Shown in pieces: positions 45,244-54,500 of a DNA stretch of 64,000 bases. Position numbers and translations under genes: made by a program. Each line of letters opens with the position of its first letter. The stretch's first letter is position 1. The stretch is from CAZIDL01 sp964537825 (GTDB taxonomy: Bacteria > Bacteroidota > Bacteroidia > Flavobacteriales_D > CAYVSK01), in NCBI GenBank assembly GCA_964537825.1, contig CAZIDL010000001.1, forward strand, positions 62,001 to 126,000, written 5' to 3'. Below the pieces are notes generated by a model that searched no databases, was not told the DNA's origin, and saw nothing but the letters and a program-made list of their open reading frames with translations.

Positions 45244-45276
45244 TTTGAGATAAGTCCTCGAGGATCTTTATCTTTG
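45244..45276 (+). promoter_or_regulatory. Promoter of ahcY (TTTG - 21 bases - TATCTTTG)
   Basis: -33 element TTTG at 45244-45247 and -7 element TATCTTTG at 45269-45276, 21 bases apart, both perfect. The best-formed promoter in the window. The leader would be about 30 bases. Confidence 0.75.
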
Positions 45277-45312
45277 CACCGCTTTAGTTGAAATCAAAAA
45301 CAGAGAAACGAA

Positions 45313-46626
45313 ATGGAAGATAGTAAAACGGTCGATCACAAGGTCAAGGATATAAGCCTTGCTCCGGCCGGTCGGCGGATGATCGAACTCGCCGAAGCCG
45401 AAATGCCAGGGCTCATGGCCCTTCGAGAGGAATATGGTGACCAGCAACCGCTCAAAGGAGCTCGCATTGCTGGTTGTCTTCATATGACCGTTCAAACCGC
45501 TGTTCTCATCGAGACCCTCGTGGAACTCGGTGCTGAGGTCCGCTGGTCCTCCTGTAACATTTTCTCCACACAGGATGAAGCCGCTGCTGCTGTTGCGGAG
45601 GCAGGCGTTCCGGTCTTCGCCTGGAAAGGAATGAACGAAGAAGAGTTCTGGTGGTGCATCGAGCAGACCCTCTTTTTCGACGAGGACAAGAAGCGACCGC
45701 TCAACCTGATCCTGGATGATGGTGGGGATCTGACCGGCTTGGTCTTCAATTCCTACCCCGAGCTCTGCGAAGGGATCAACGGTCTCAGCGAAGAGACCAC
45801 CACCGGTGTTCACCGGCTCTATGATCTTGAAAAGAAAGGGGAACTTCTCCTTCCTTCCATCAACGTCAACGACTCGGTCACCAAGTCCAAGTTCGACAAC
45901 AAATACGGTTGCCGAGAGTCTCTTGTTGACGGTATTCGCCGGGCCACAGACCTTATGATGGCCGGTAAGGTCGCTATCGTCGCCGGATTCGGTGATGTCG
46001 GAAAAGGTTCAGCAGAATCCCTACGCGGCGCTGGCGCTCGTGTCATCGTGACCGAGATCGATCCGATCTGTGCCCTTCAAGCCTCTATGGAAGGTTTCGA
46101 GGTCCGGAAGCTCGACAACGTCGTCGAAGAAGCTGACATCTTCGTGACCGCTACCGGTAACAAAGACATCGTTACCGATCGTCACTTCAAGCGTATGAAG
46201 GACAAAGCCATCGTCTGTAACATCGGTCACTTCGATAACGAGATCGACATGGCTTGGCTCGAAGAGAACTACGGGGACACCAACGTCGAGATCAAACCGC
46301 AGGTCGACAAGTACACGATCGATGGCAAGGACGTGATCGTTCTTTCCAAAGGTCGCCTCGTCAACCTCGGGAACGCTACGGGTCACCCCTCTTTCGTGAT
46401 GTCGAACTCCTTCACGAATCAGACCCTTGCTCAGATCGAACTCTGGAACCGTCCGGAGAATTACGAGAAGAAGGTCTATGTCCTTCCCAAGCACCTCGAC
46501 GAGAAGGTAGCAAGCCTCCATCTCCAGAAGATCGGGGTCGAATTGGAAGAAATGACCGACGAGCAGTCCGAATACATCGGGATCGATAAGAAAGGCCCGT
46601 TCAAACCTGAGCACTATCGTTACTGA
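45313..46626 (+). CDS. ahcY: Adenosylhomocysteinase (S-adenosylhomocysteine hydrolase)
   Basis: 437 residues. It splits S-adenosylhomocysteine into adenosine and homocysteine in the methylation cycle, with tightly bound NAD. Key segments: [46 protein letters not shown], the NAD site [25 protein letters not shown], and the C-terminal KPEHYRY that closes over NAD. Codon use is strongly biased toward C-ending codons relative to neighbours, which fits high expression. It has its own strong promoter and a terminator 25 bases after the stop. Confidence 0.99.
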   Translation: MEDSKTVDHKVKDISLAPAGRRMIELAEAEMPGLMALREEYGDQQPLKGARIAGCLHMTVQTAVLIETLVELGAEVRWSSCNIFSTQDEAAAAVAEAGVPVFAWKGMNEEEFWWCIEQTLFFDEDKKRPLNLILDDGGDLTGLVFNSYPELCEGINGLSEETTTGVHRLYDLEKKGELLLPSINVNDSVTKSKFDNKYGCRESLVDGIRRATDLMMAGKVAIVAGFGDVGKGSAESLRGAGARVIVTEIDPICALQASMEGFEVRKLDNVVEEADIFVTATGNKDIVTDRHFKRMKDKAIVCNIGHFDNEIDMAWLEENYGDTNVEIKPQVDKYTIDGKDVIVLSKGRLVNLGNATGHPSFVMSNSFTNQTLAQIELWNRPENYEKKVYVLPKHLDEKVASLHLQKIGVELEEMTDEQSEYIGIDKKGPFKPEHYRY

Positions 46627-46650
46627 TCCTTTAGGGATCCCTGACGATCA

Positions 46651-46685
46651 AAAAAGGCCGCTTCAAACGAAGCGGCCTTTTTTTT
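46651..46685. terminator. Bidirectional rho-independent terminator between ahcY and the Rieske-like gene
   Basis: 14-base stem (46651-46664 with 46669-46682), loop AAAC, core GGCCGCTTC, with T run on the plus side and A run on the plus-strand left side, so it works for both converging genes. Confidence 0.94.
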
Positions 46686-46696
46686 ATGCCCCTCCT

Positions 46697-47155
46697 TTAA
46701 TTGTAGATATGGAGCACATTCCCATCGAAGCTAGTGCCGTAACGCTTCAATGGCTGAGAGGCCGGTCCTTTTAGAACGCTTCCATCAGCGATCGAATATT
46801 CGGAACCGCTGCAGGCCCGGCAATGGATCTTGATGTTGGAAGAGTCCACCGCCGCTCTTCCGCAATCTTTGGATGGCCGGTAAGTGCAGTGACGATCGTA
46901 GGCGAGAAAAGTGTCGTTGGAACGGCGATAGACGATCAGTCCCTTGGACCCTCCCGTAAGATATTCCCAACCCCCGATGGCTTGGAGATCAGCATATCGG
47001 GGTTGATTGATGTTGATGTAAACATCGAGGGGAACGTCCGGTATCGCCCCTTTTTCTTTTTTGTCGCATTGAAGAGTGGATAGGGCGAGCAAAAAAAGAA
47101 AGAGGAAGCTTTTGAAAAAGTTGCTGGATCGGGATGATCGGACGGTCCGTTCCAT
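46697..47155 (-). CDS. Lipoprotein with degenerate Rieske-like fold
   Basis: 152 residues from the ATG at 47155; the open frame continues upstream antisense to the next gene but a signal peptide with lipobox (LALSTLQC) fixes the start. The mature part has the spacing of a Rieske domain: YDRHCTYRPSKDC and CRACSGSEYSI, then GPASQPLKRY. In a true Rieske centre the ligands are CxH and CxxH; here the first is reversed (HC) and the last His is Cys (CRAC). It may bind no cluster, a different one, or another metal. Related lipoproteins are common in Bacteroidota. Function unknown. Confidence 0.82.
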   Translation of the reverse strand: MERTVRSSRSSNFFKSFLFLFLLALSTLQCDKKEKGAIPDVPLDVYININQPRYADLQAIGGWEYLTGGSKGLIVYRRSNDTFLAYDRHCTYRPSKDCGRAAVDSSNIKIHCRACSGSEYSIADGSVLKGPASQPLKRYGTSFDGNVLHIYN

Positions 47156-47176
47156 ATATATTACCTTGTATGATCC

Positions 47177-47524
47177 ATGGCTCCTACAGCAAAGATACGA
47201 GCAAAAGCCAGGGTGCTGTTCCTGCTGCTCTTTGGGCTGTTCCTTCTCCAGCCCTCCATCGCCTTTTCCCAGGATGATAAGGAAAAGGATGGGCGTACGC
47301 GTAAAGAGCAAATGGAAAAGCAGGAGAAGAAGAAGGAAGAGGCCAAAAAAGCTCGGGAAAAGGCAAAGGAGAAGCACATGGAGATGCAGTCGAAGCGCAC
47401 GAAAAAGGACCTGAAAAAATTGAACCGACGTTCGAACCGCTGGAACCGAGGGAGAAGGAAGTTCTTTCTGGTACGCTGGTACGAACGTATCCGCTATGAG
47501 CTTCGAAAGAACGGAGGACCTTAG
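47177..47524 (+). CDS. Small secreted Lys/Glu-rich protein
   Basis: 115 residues. Signal peptide (VLFLLLFGLFLLQPSIAFS) followed by a highly charged helix of Lys, Glu and Arg (EKQEKKKEEAKKAREKAKEK) and a basic, aromatic tail (RRKFFLVRWYERI). No family recognised, though small proteins of this composition recur in Bacteroidota. It might bind acidic polymers such as polysaccharide or nucleic acid outside the cytoplasm. It starts 21 bases from the divergent Rieske-like gene, whose -7 box lies within its first codons. Confidence 0.7.
   Translation: MAPTAKIRAKARVLFLLLFGLFLLQPSIAFSQDDKEKDGRTRKEQMEKQEKKKEEAKKAREKAKEKHMEMQSKRTKKDLKKLNRRSNRWNRGRRKFFLVRWYERIRYELRKNGGP
47190..47197 (-). promoter_or_regulatory. 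-7 box (TATCTTTG) of the Rieske-like lipoprotein gene
   Basis: Minus-strand TATCTTTG, full match to TAnnTTTG, 34 bases before the ATG at 47155, inside the 5' end of the opposite small gene. Confidence 0.5.
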
Positions 47525-47696
47525 GGGTTTAGCATCTCCGAGCGTGATGGATCGCTCGAAGTGGGCCGCATCTTTCAAGAGTCGTTCTAAAACCTCCATC
47601 TGTGCATTTTCAGTAAGAGACTCTAACCCAGCTCGAAAAGTTTTCGTAAGAACAGGCTGCCTCTATCAGAGCAAAGGTTTGAGCAGGGTTTATCCC

Positions 47697-47727
47697 TTTG
47701 GAGGCGGATCAAAAAGTTCTATATTTA
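47697..47727 (+). promoter_or_regulatory. Promoter of the TonB receptor operon (TTTG - 19 bases - TATATTTA)
   Basis: -33 TTTG at 47697-47700 and -7 TATATTTA at 47720-47727 with one mismatch to TAnnTTTG; 19-base spacing. It predicts a leader of about 60 bases before the ATG at 47796. Confidence 0.5.
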
Positions 47728-47795
47728 CGATCTCTTCTGTTAAAGCTCGTTAACTGAACGCTTTCTTCGCGTGATCGAGAACGAAACCTATTCTT

Positions 47796-50700
47796 ATGCC
47801 ACGTAGGATCAGCACCCTGCTCGCATTCCTTTTTTTTCTTGCCGGTACCGCCGTTAAAGGACAGGTCACTTCCGGAGAGATCCAAGGGAAAGTGATCAAT
47901 AAAAAGACCGGCAAGCCCGTTCCTTATGCCAACGTTGTGGCTATTCAGGATGGCAGTCAGGTGGGAGGTAATACGACCAACGAGAAGGGGAAGTATTCCA
48001 TCAAGCCTTTGGATGCAGGGACTTATACCGTTGTGGCATCCTTTACGGGGTTTAAGAAGAAGACCGTGACGGGCGTTAAGGTTAACTCCGGCGATATAGC
48101 TTTTGTGGACATCAAAATGGCTCCGTCGGGATACCAGACCGAAACCGTGGAAAAGGTGGCCTACAAAGAACCCTTGATCCAAAAGACGACCGGTGCGGAC
48201 GATGTTACGGACGCTGAGGAGATCAAAAAACTTCCTTCCCGCGGGGTTCAAGGGATCGCTACTACGGTAGGCGGCGTTTATCAGTCTCCGGGCGGAGGGC
48301 AGCTGAACGTTCGGGGTTCCCGCGGCAACGCCACGGACTACTACATCGACGGTGTCAAGGTCAGAGGGTCTACTAATCTGCCTCAATCCGCTATACAGGA
48401 AGTATCCGTTACTACCGGTGGCATCCCTGCTCAGTACGGCGATGCCACCGGCGGTATTATCAGCATTACCACCCGGGGGCCCCGACCGGAATATAACGGT
48501 TCCATCGAAGCCGTTTCATCGGGTTTCAAATCCGGGGATAACGTCTATGGGCTTGACAGCTACGGGTACAACCTCGTCGAGGGGAATATTTCCGGTCCGA
48601 TCTGGCGACGGCCTGATACCGCTGAAAATTCACAGCCGATCATGGGATTCATGCTTTCAGCCAATTACACACATCAATTGGATCCTCGGCCGACGGCAGC
48701 CCCGAATTGGGTGGTCAAGGACGATGTGCGGGATTCCTTGATCGAGAATCCGCTTCGGCGAGGAGGTCCTCAGCAAGGGGCTTTCCAGAACGCTGAATTC
48801 CTTACGAAGGATGATTTCAGAAAGCAAGCCTGGAGGCCCAATGCTTCTTCTGATGAACTCAGCCTTAGCGGTAAGATCGATGTGAACCTTGCCAAAAGGA
48901 CGAACCTGACCTTCGGGGGGAACTTCAATTATAACAAAAGGCGGGGCACTCCCTACAACTATTCCGTTTTTAATTCCGCCAACAATCCTCTCTTCACCGA
49001 CCTCGATTGGAGGGCTTTTGCGAAGTTCAGTCAACGGCTGAAGACCGAAGGGGATGAGAAGGAAGGCGATGCATCGACCCTTTCCAACGTTTATTACCAA
49101 CTCCAGGTGGATTATTCCAAAGAGACCGCCCGGCGGGAAGATGCTAAACACGGGGATAACCTCTTCAACTATGGATATATCGGGAAGTTCAAGGTGCACA
49201 AAACCCGTAGTTATGATATCCGAGAAGGGGGGTACCGCGTCCACGATGGGTTCAGGGATACCCTCGTGACCTTCGAGCCGAGCGATAAGAACGAGGCGAT
49301 GGCGGCCACTACTCAACAGTATTTCCAGCTCTACGATAACCCCGACGGACGCTACGAGAACTTCAACCAGATCCGTCAGGGGAACGGCCTTCTCAATGGG
49401 GATCAGCCCGGCCAGGTTTACGATATCTGGACCAATGTGGGAACCCGCTACAACAATTTCGTTCGTCAGAACAACAGCCAATTGCGCTTCACCGGACGTG
49501 GGTCAGCTGACCTTGGGGATCATGCCCTCCAGATCGGTTTTGAATACGAGCAACGTGTCGACCGGTCCTTCGGAATAAGTCCTGTGGGACTATGGGATCG
49601 GATGCGCCAGCTTGCCAACTTCCACCTGGAAGAGCTCGACAGGGATGATTCGATCGTATCCCAGGCCGGACAGTTCACTCAGATCGATTATCGCCGGAAC
49701 GTTGGGGACGATCAAGCCTATTTTGATGAGCAACTTCGGGAATCCTTGGGTTACGATGTCCGGGGAAGGGATTACATCCAGGTGGATTCCATCGATCCCG
49801 GCCATTACTCCCTCGATATGTTCAGCGCCGATGAGCTTTTGAACAACGGGGACAACCTTGTTAGCTATTACGGGTACGATCATACAGGGGATAAGCTCGA
49901 AGAGAATCCTACGCTCGAGGATTTTTTCAGAGCCACTGAGGATGGTACCGGTGAGAATGGGGACGGTGGTGTAAAAAGCCGTCCGATCGGAGCTTATCGC
50001 CCGATCTATATGGCCGGTTACATCATGGATGAGTTCACCCTGGACGATATCGTATTCAATGTTGGGCTCCGGGTGAGCCGTTTCGATGCGAATCAAAAGG
50101 TCCTGAAGGACAAATACTTGACCAAGCAAGCCTATACCGCTGGAGAGAAGCCAGATTTTGGAGGTGGCCACCCTTCGACGATCAGTGATGACGCTGTTAT
50201 CTATGTGGACGATGCTGCAGATCCATCCACCGTCAAAGGTTACCGCTCGGGGGACGATTGGTTCAATGCGAACGGGGAGCCGGTCAACGACCCGCAGGTG
50301 ATCACAGGTCCCACCGGTATTCAACCTTACTTGGTGAATCCTGAAAAGGAGGTTGACGGAAGAAAGATCAGTATCGATGCCTTCAAGGATTACGAGCCCC
50401 AGGTCAATCTTCTACCCCGGATCGCATTCTCGTTCAACGTTCGGGATGATGCGAGTTTCTTCGCGCACTACGATGTGCTCGCAAAACGGCCCCGTGCTGA
50501 TGTTGCACGCTTGGACCCCATCGATTATTTCTACATCGAGAATCGCGACGCCAACCTGAACAACCCAAAACTTCAACCGGAGAAGACCATCGATTACGAG
50601 GTCGGGTTCCAACAGACGCTTTCCAACCGGTCAGCCCTTAAGATCTCGGCTTTCTACCGAGAAATGCGGAACATGGTTCAGATCACGAGGGTGGTCGGCG

Positions 50701-51479
50701 CCTATCCCCAATCCTATAAGACCTATGGCAATCTGGACTTCGGGACCGTCAAGGGGATGACCCTTAAATACGACCTGCGGAAAGCCACCCGCTCGGACAA
50801 CATTCGTCTGAAGGCTTATTATACGCTGCAGTTCGCCAATGGAACGGGATCCGATTTCGAGACCCAACAGAATCTGATCAATTCCGATCAGCCGAACCTG
50901 CGAACGGTAACACCGCTGAACTTTGATCAGCGGCATCAATTCCAGATCACAGGGGATCTTCGGTTCCCGGCTAAGGATTACAACGGCCCTACGATCAATG
51001 GGGTTAAGATCCTTAAGAACACGGGGCTCAACATTCAGTCCAATTTCGGTTCCGGAACCCCTTATAGTGCGCTGAACTTCTCCCTTCCCGCTCAATCCAC
51101 GTCCAGTCCAGGGACGCGCGCGATCGACGGGGGTATCAACGGATCCCGCAAACCTTGGCAGTTCCGCGTGGATGCGCAGATCGACCGGGATATTCGGCTT
51201 AACTTCGGTAATGAGGATGGTGAGAAAAAGAAGACCGCCAATCTCAACATCTATTTGCGCATCAACAACCTCTTTAACAATCTGAACGTGACCAATGTGT
51301 ACGGGTATACCGGCAACCCGGACAACGATGGTTACCTCTCCGCAGCACGTTGGCAACGTCGGATCGAAGAACAGCGGTCCGAGGAATCTTACCGGGACAT
51401 GTACAAAATGAAGATGAACGACCCGTACAATTACGGAACCCCCCGAACGATACGGCTCGGTGCTCGTTTGGACTTCTAA
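47796..51479 (+). CDS. TonB-dependent outer-membrane receptor with CarboxypepD_reg-like domain
   Basis: 1227 residues. Signal peptide (LLAFLFFLAGTAVKG), then a carboxypeptidase-regulatory-like beta domain (about 27-110; GKVINKKTGKPVPYANV), plug (about 130-230; GGQLNVRGSRGNATDYYIDGV and GGIPAQYGDATGG) and a large 22-strand-type barrel ending IRLGARLDF. Such receptors import ligands with TonB energy. It has no SusD partner, so it is not a standard polysaccharide locus. The next genes are a giant T9SS cargo protein (26 bases on) and a PorV-like barrel, in the same direction. Confidence 0.95.
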   Translation: MPRRISTLLAFLFFLAGTAVKGQVTSGEIQGKVINKKTGKPVPYANVVAIQDGSQVGGNTTNEKGKYSIKPLDAGTYTVVASFTGFKKKTVTGVKVNSGDIAFVDIKMAPSGYQTETVEKVAYKEPLIQKTTGADDVTDAEEIKKLPSRGVQGIATTVGGVYQSPGGGQLNVRGSRGNATDYYIDGVKVRGSTNLPQSAIQEVSVTTGGIPAQYGDATGGIISITTRGPRPEYNGSIEAVSSGFKSGDNVYGLDSYGYNLVEGNISGPIWRRPDTAENSQPIMGFMLSANYTHQLDPRPTAAPNWVVKDDVRDSLIENPLRRGGPQQGAFQNAEFLTKDDFRKQAWRPNASSDELSLSGKIDVNLAKRTNLTFGGNFNYNKRRGTPYNYSVFNSANNPLFTDLDWRAFAKFSQRLKTEGDEKEGDASTLSNVYYQLQVDYSKETARREDAKHGDNLFNYGYIGKFKVHKTRSYDIREGGYRVHDGFRDTLVTFEPSDKNEAMAATTQQYFQLYDNPDGRYENFNQIRQGNGLLNGDQPGQVYDIWTNVGTRYNNFVRQNNSQLRFTGRGSADLGDHALQIGFEYEQRVDRSFGISPVGLWDRMRQLANFHLEELDRDDSIVSQAGQFTQIDYRRNVGDDQAYFDEQLRESLGYDVRGRDYIQVDSIDPGHYSLDMFSADELLNNGDNLVSYYGYDHTGDKLEENPTLEDFFRATEDGTGENGDGGVKSRPIGAYRPIYMAGYIMDEFTLDDIVFNVGLRVSRFDANQKVLKDKYLTKQAYTAGEKPDFGGGHPSTISDDAVIYVDDAADPSTVKGYRSGDDWFNANGEPVNDPQVITGPTGIQPYLVNPEKEVDGRKISIDAFKDYEPQVNLLPRIAFSFNVRDDASFFAHYDVLAKRPRADVARLDPIDYFYIENRDANLNNPKLQPEKTIDYEVGFQQTLSNRSALKISAFYREMRNMVQITRVVGAYPQSYKTYGNLDFGTVKGMTLKYDLRKATRSDNIRLKAYYTLQFANGTGSDFETQQNLINSDQPNLRTVTPLNFDQRHQFQITGDLRFPAKDYNGPTINGVKILKNTGLNIQSNFGSGTPYSALNFSLPAQSTSSPGTRAIDGGINGSRKPWQFRVDAQIDRDIRLNFGNEDGEKKKTANLNIYLRINNLFNNLNVTNVYGYTGNPDNDGYLSAARWQRRIEEQRSEESYRDMYKMKMNDPYNYGTPRTIRLGARLDF

Positions 51480-51504
51480 GCTCTTGAACGAAAACTCGTT
51501 AGAT

Positions 51505-54500
51505 ATGTCTTCCCCACGAACCAGATCCAGTGCTCTCCTGCTGATCGCGCTTTTTATCACGGCCTTCGCGGGGGCTCGTGAGCCTGATGATATGAAGAGT
51601 AGCAGCTCTTCTCAGCAAGGAAAGAGCAATAAGTCCCTGGCTGCTCAATGTGCTGGCCCTACAGAAGCTACGGAGTTGGCATTTAATAACGTGCGGACTT
51701 TGATCCAAACGAGCGGGGATATGTGGTGGGACTATATTCAGCCCCGGTATGAGGTTCCCAAAGGCTCCGGAAAAAATGCATTGTTCGCCGGTGCCCTGTG
51801 GCTCGGAGGGGAGGATGTTAACCAACAATTGAAATTGGCTGCCCATACGTTCGGACCTTCCCGAGGGAATTTCGATTTCTGGACCGGCCCTCTTACGACC
51901 GACGGTGCTGCTACCATTACGCCTCCCGTTTGCCAGAAGTACGACAAGCATTGGGTGATAACCCGTAAACAAGTGCAGAAACACGTGGCATGGGCACAGA
52001 ATCCCAGTGATTTCCCCAATTATACCATTCCTCCCGCCATCCAGAATTGGCCTGCCCACGGGGATGTGAGCAAAGGACAGTCTTATTACCTGGCGCCTTT
52101 CTACGACTTCCAGAGCGGGGAGCCAGGGAAGACCTCCAATGCTACTTATGAGCCGGAGAACGGGGATTATCCGCATTACGATCTTAAGCGCGAGATCGAT
52201 TGCCGGAAAAACCGATTGGTGACCCTGTTCGGGGATAAGACCTTCTGGTGGGTCTTTAACGACAAGGGAAACGTTCATACGGAGACGCAAGGGGATCCGA
52301 TCGGTATGGAGATCCGGGCTCAAGCCTTTGCATTCGCTACCAACGACGCGGTGAACGACATGACCTTTTACAACTATCAGTTGATCAATCGGGGTTCGCA
52401 GACCCTGACCCAAACCCACTTTGCTCAATGGGTGGATGCGGACCTCGGTTGTGCCAATGATGATTACGTGGGGTGTGACGTTAGCCGAGGACTTGGATTC
52501 GCCTATAATGGGGATAACTTCGATGAAGATTGCGCGGGCGCTAGTGGTTATGGTGATGGCCCTCCTGCTATCGGTGTGGACTTTTTCGAAGGTCCCTATC
52601 AGGACAGTACCGGTACGGCCAATGCGACGGGCATAGGACCTGATCAGGCTGTTGCTGGAAATGGTGTTGGGTATGGGGATTCGATCGTGGACAACGAACG
52701 CTTTGGAATGCGTCACTTCTTCTATTACAACAGAGGAAGTGGTCCCCGCGGTGACCCACAGATCGCCACCGAGTATTTCAATTATATGCGCGGGTTTTGG
52801 AGGGATGGCACCCGCCTTACATACGGTGGGAATGGGTATGACCCGTCGGGGACCGATCCCCCTGCTGACTTCATGTTCCCGGGTTCCTCCGACCCCCTTG
52901 GATGGGGAACACCTACCACGAGCGGTGCTATGCCCACATGGACGGAAAAGACCGCTGGCAATCAGGCAGGGGACAGGCGCTTCATCCAATCGGCCGGACC
53001 TTTCACCCTTAAGCCCGGTGATGTGAACGATATCACGGTCGGGGTGGTCTATGCGAAGGCCGCTTCAGGTGATGCTTTTGCATCGGTTAATGCTGTTAAA
53101 ACAGCTGACAGCAAGGCCCAATCCCTTTTCGACAATTGCTTTGAAGTGCTCAACGGGCCAGATGCACCAATATTGGAGATCCAGGAGCTCGATCAGGAAC
53201 TGGTCCTTACCCTTTCCAATCCGGAGATCTCCAACAACTACAAGGAGAACTACGAGCAGGTGGATCCCTTCATACCGGATTCCGTGACCGAATCCTTCCA
53301 GGACTGTGTCGATGTTTCTGGAAATACCGATTCAGCGGTCGTTTTCGATTCCCTCGTTGCTGCTGATAAGACCTACGATTTTCAAGGATACCGGATCTAT
53401 CAGGTCCGGAATGCGAACGTTGGGCCTTCCGATCTTGATGATCCGGATCAGGCACGCCTTGTTGCCCAGGTCGATAAAAAAGATGGTGTGACCTCCCTTA
53501 TCAATTACAACCTGGATGACCAATTGGGTGCTCCCGTGCCGGTCAAAAAGGCGGATAGCGTGAATCAGGGCATATCCCACTCCTTCAGTGTCACAGAGGA
53601 CCAATTCGCCCAAGGGGAGTCCCAATTGATCAATCACCAGGAGTATTACTTCATGGCGATCGCCTATTCCCACAACAATTTCAAAGACTACGATCCCAAC
53701 GATCCGGAGGCATTGGACGGTCAGAAACAACCCTACCTGGCCAGTCGACGTTCCGGCGATAAGTCCTCTATTCAAGCTGTTGGAGGAACTCCTCATATCG
53801 TTTCCCCTGAAAGCGGGGGTACGGTGCAGAACGCTGATTTCGGTGAGGGCGTTCCTGTGACCCGTATCGAAGGAAGAGGGAACGGAGGTCACGTTGTCGA
53901 TCTTACCGAAGAAGCGGAGGAAAAAGTCCTGGAGGAGAACGAGGTCGAGGACCTTACCTATCAAGCCGGTGCAACCCCGATCGAAGTGAAAGTGATCGAC
54001 CCGCTTAACGTTCCGGATGCCGAATTCGAGCTTCGCTTCCGAACCGATTCCGGTGCGAAGAACGTGGATGAGGCTGAATGGACCCTCGAGAATCTGAAGA
54101 CCGGTAAAGTGATCTCTTCTACGAAAGCGATCGATACCCGGTACGAGCAGGTCATACCACAATGGGGGATCTCGATAACCATCGAACAGTATGATGACTA
54201 TGGTCCTAACTGTCAGGATAAAGAATCCGGTTACGCGCCGCCATTGGAAGCGAACATCGAATACGAGAATTCACAGGATCAGTGGCTTTCTGGTATTCAG
54301 GATGGAGAAGGGAATAGCGGTAGAAATTGGATCCTCTCCGGTAACCAAACGGATGCTTTCAGGGGTTGCCGGAACGACATTCAAGGTCCGGACTATACCA
54401 TGGACCCACCCCAAGCTTATGAGACCCTGCTGCAAGGAACCTGGGCTCCATATGCCCTCGTTTCGAAATGCGGTCAGCATCCGCGTGCTGTGCATCCGCA

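Noticed and set aside
51499..52989. 496-residue minus-strand open frame opposite the giant T9SS gene
   Set aside because: No signal, no motif, and the opposite frame has a clear signal peptide and sorting domain. Repetitive Ile/Gly/Pro text is typical of shadow frames.
53332..54162. 276-residue minus-strand open frame
   Set aside because: Shadow of the giant cargo gene, no recognisable features.
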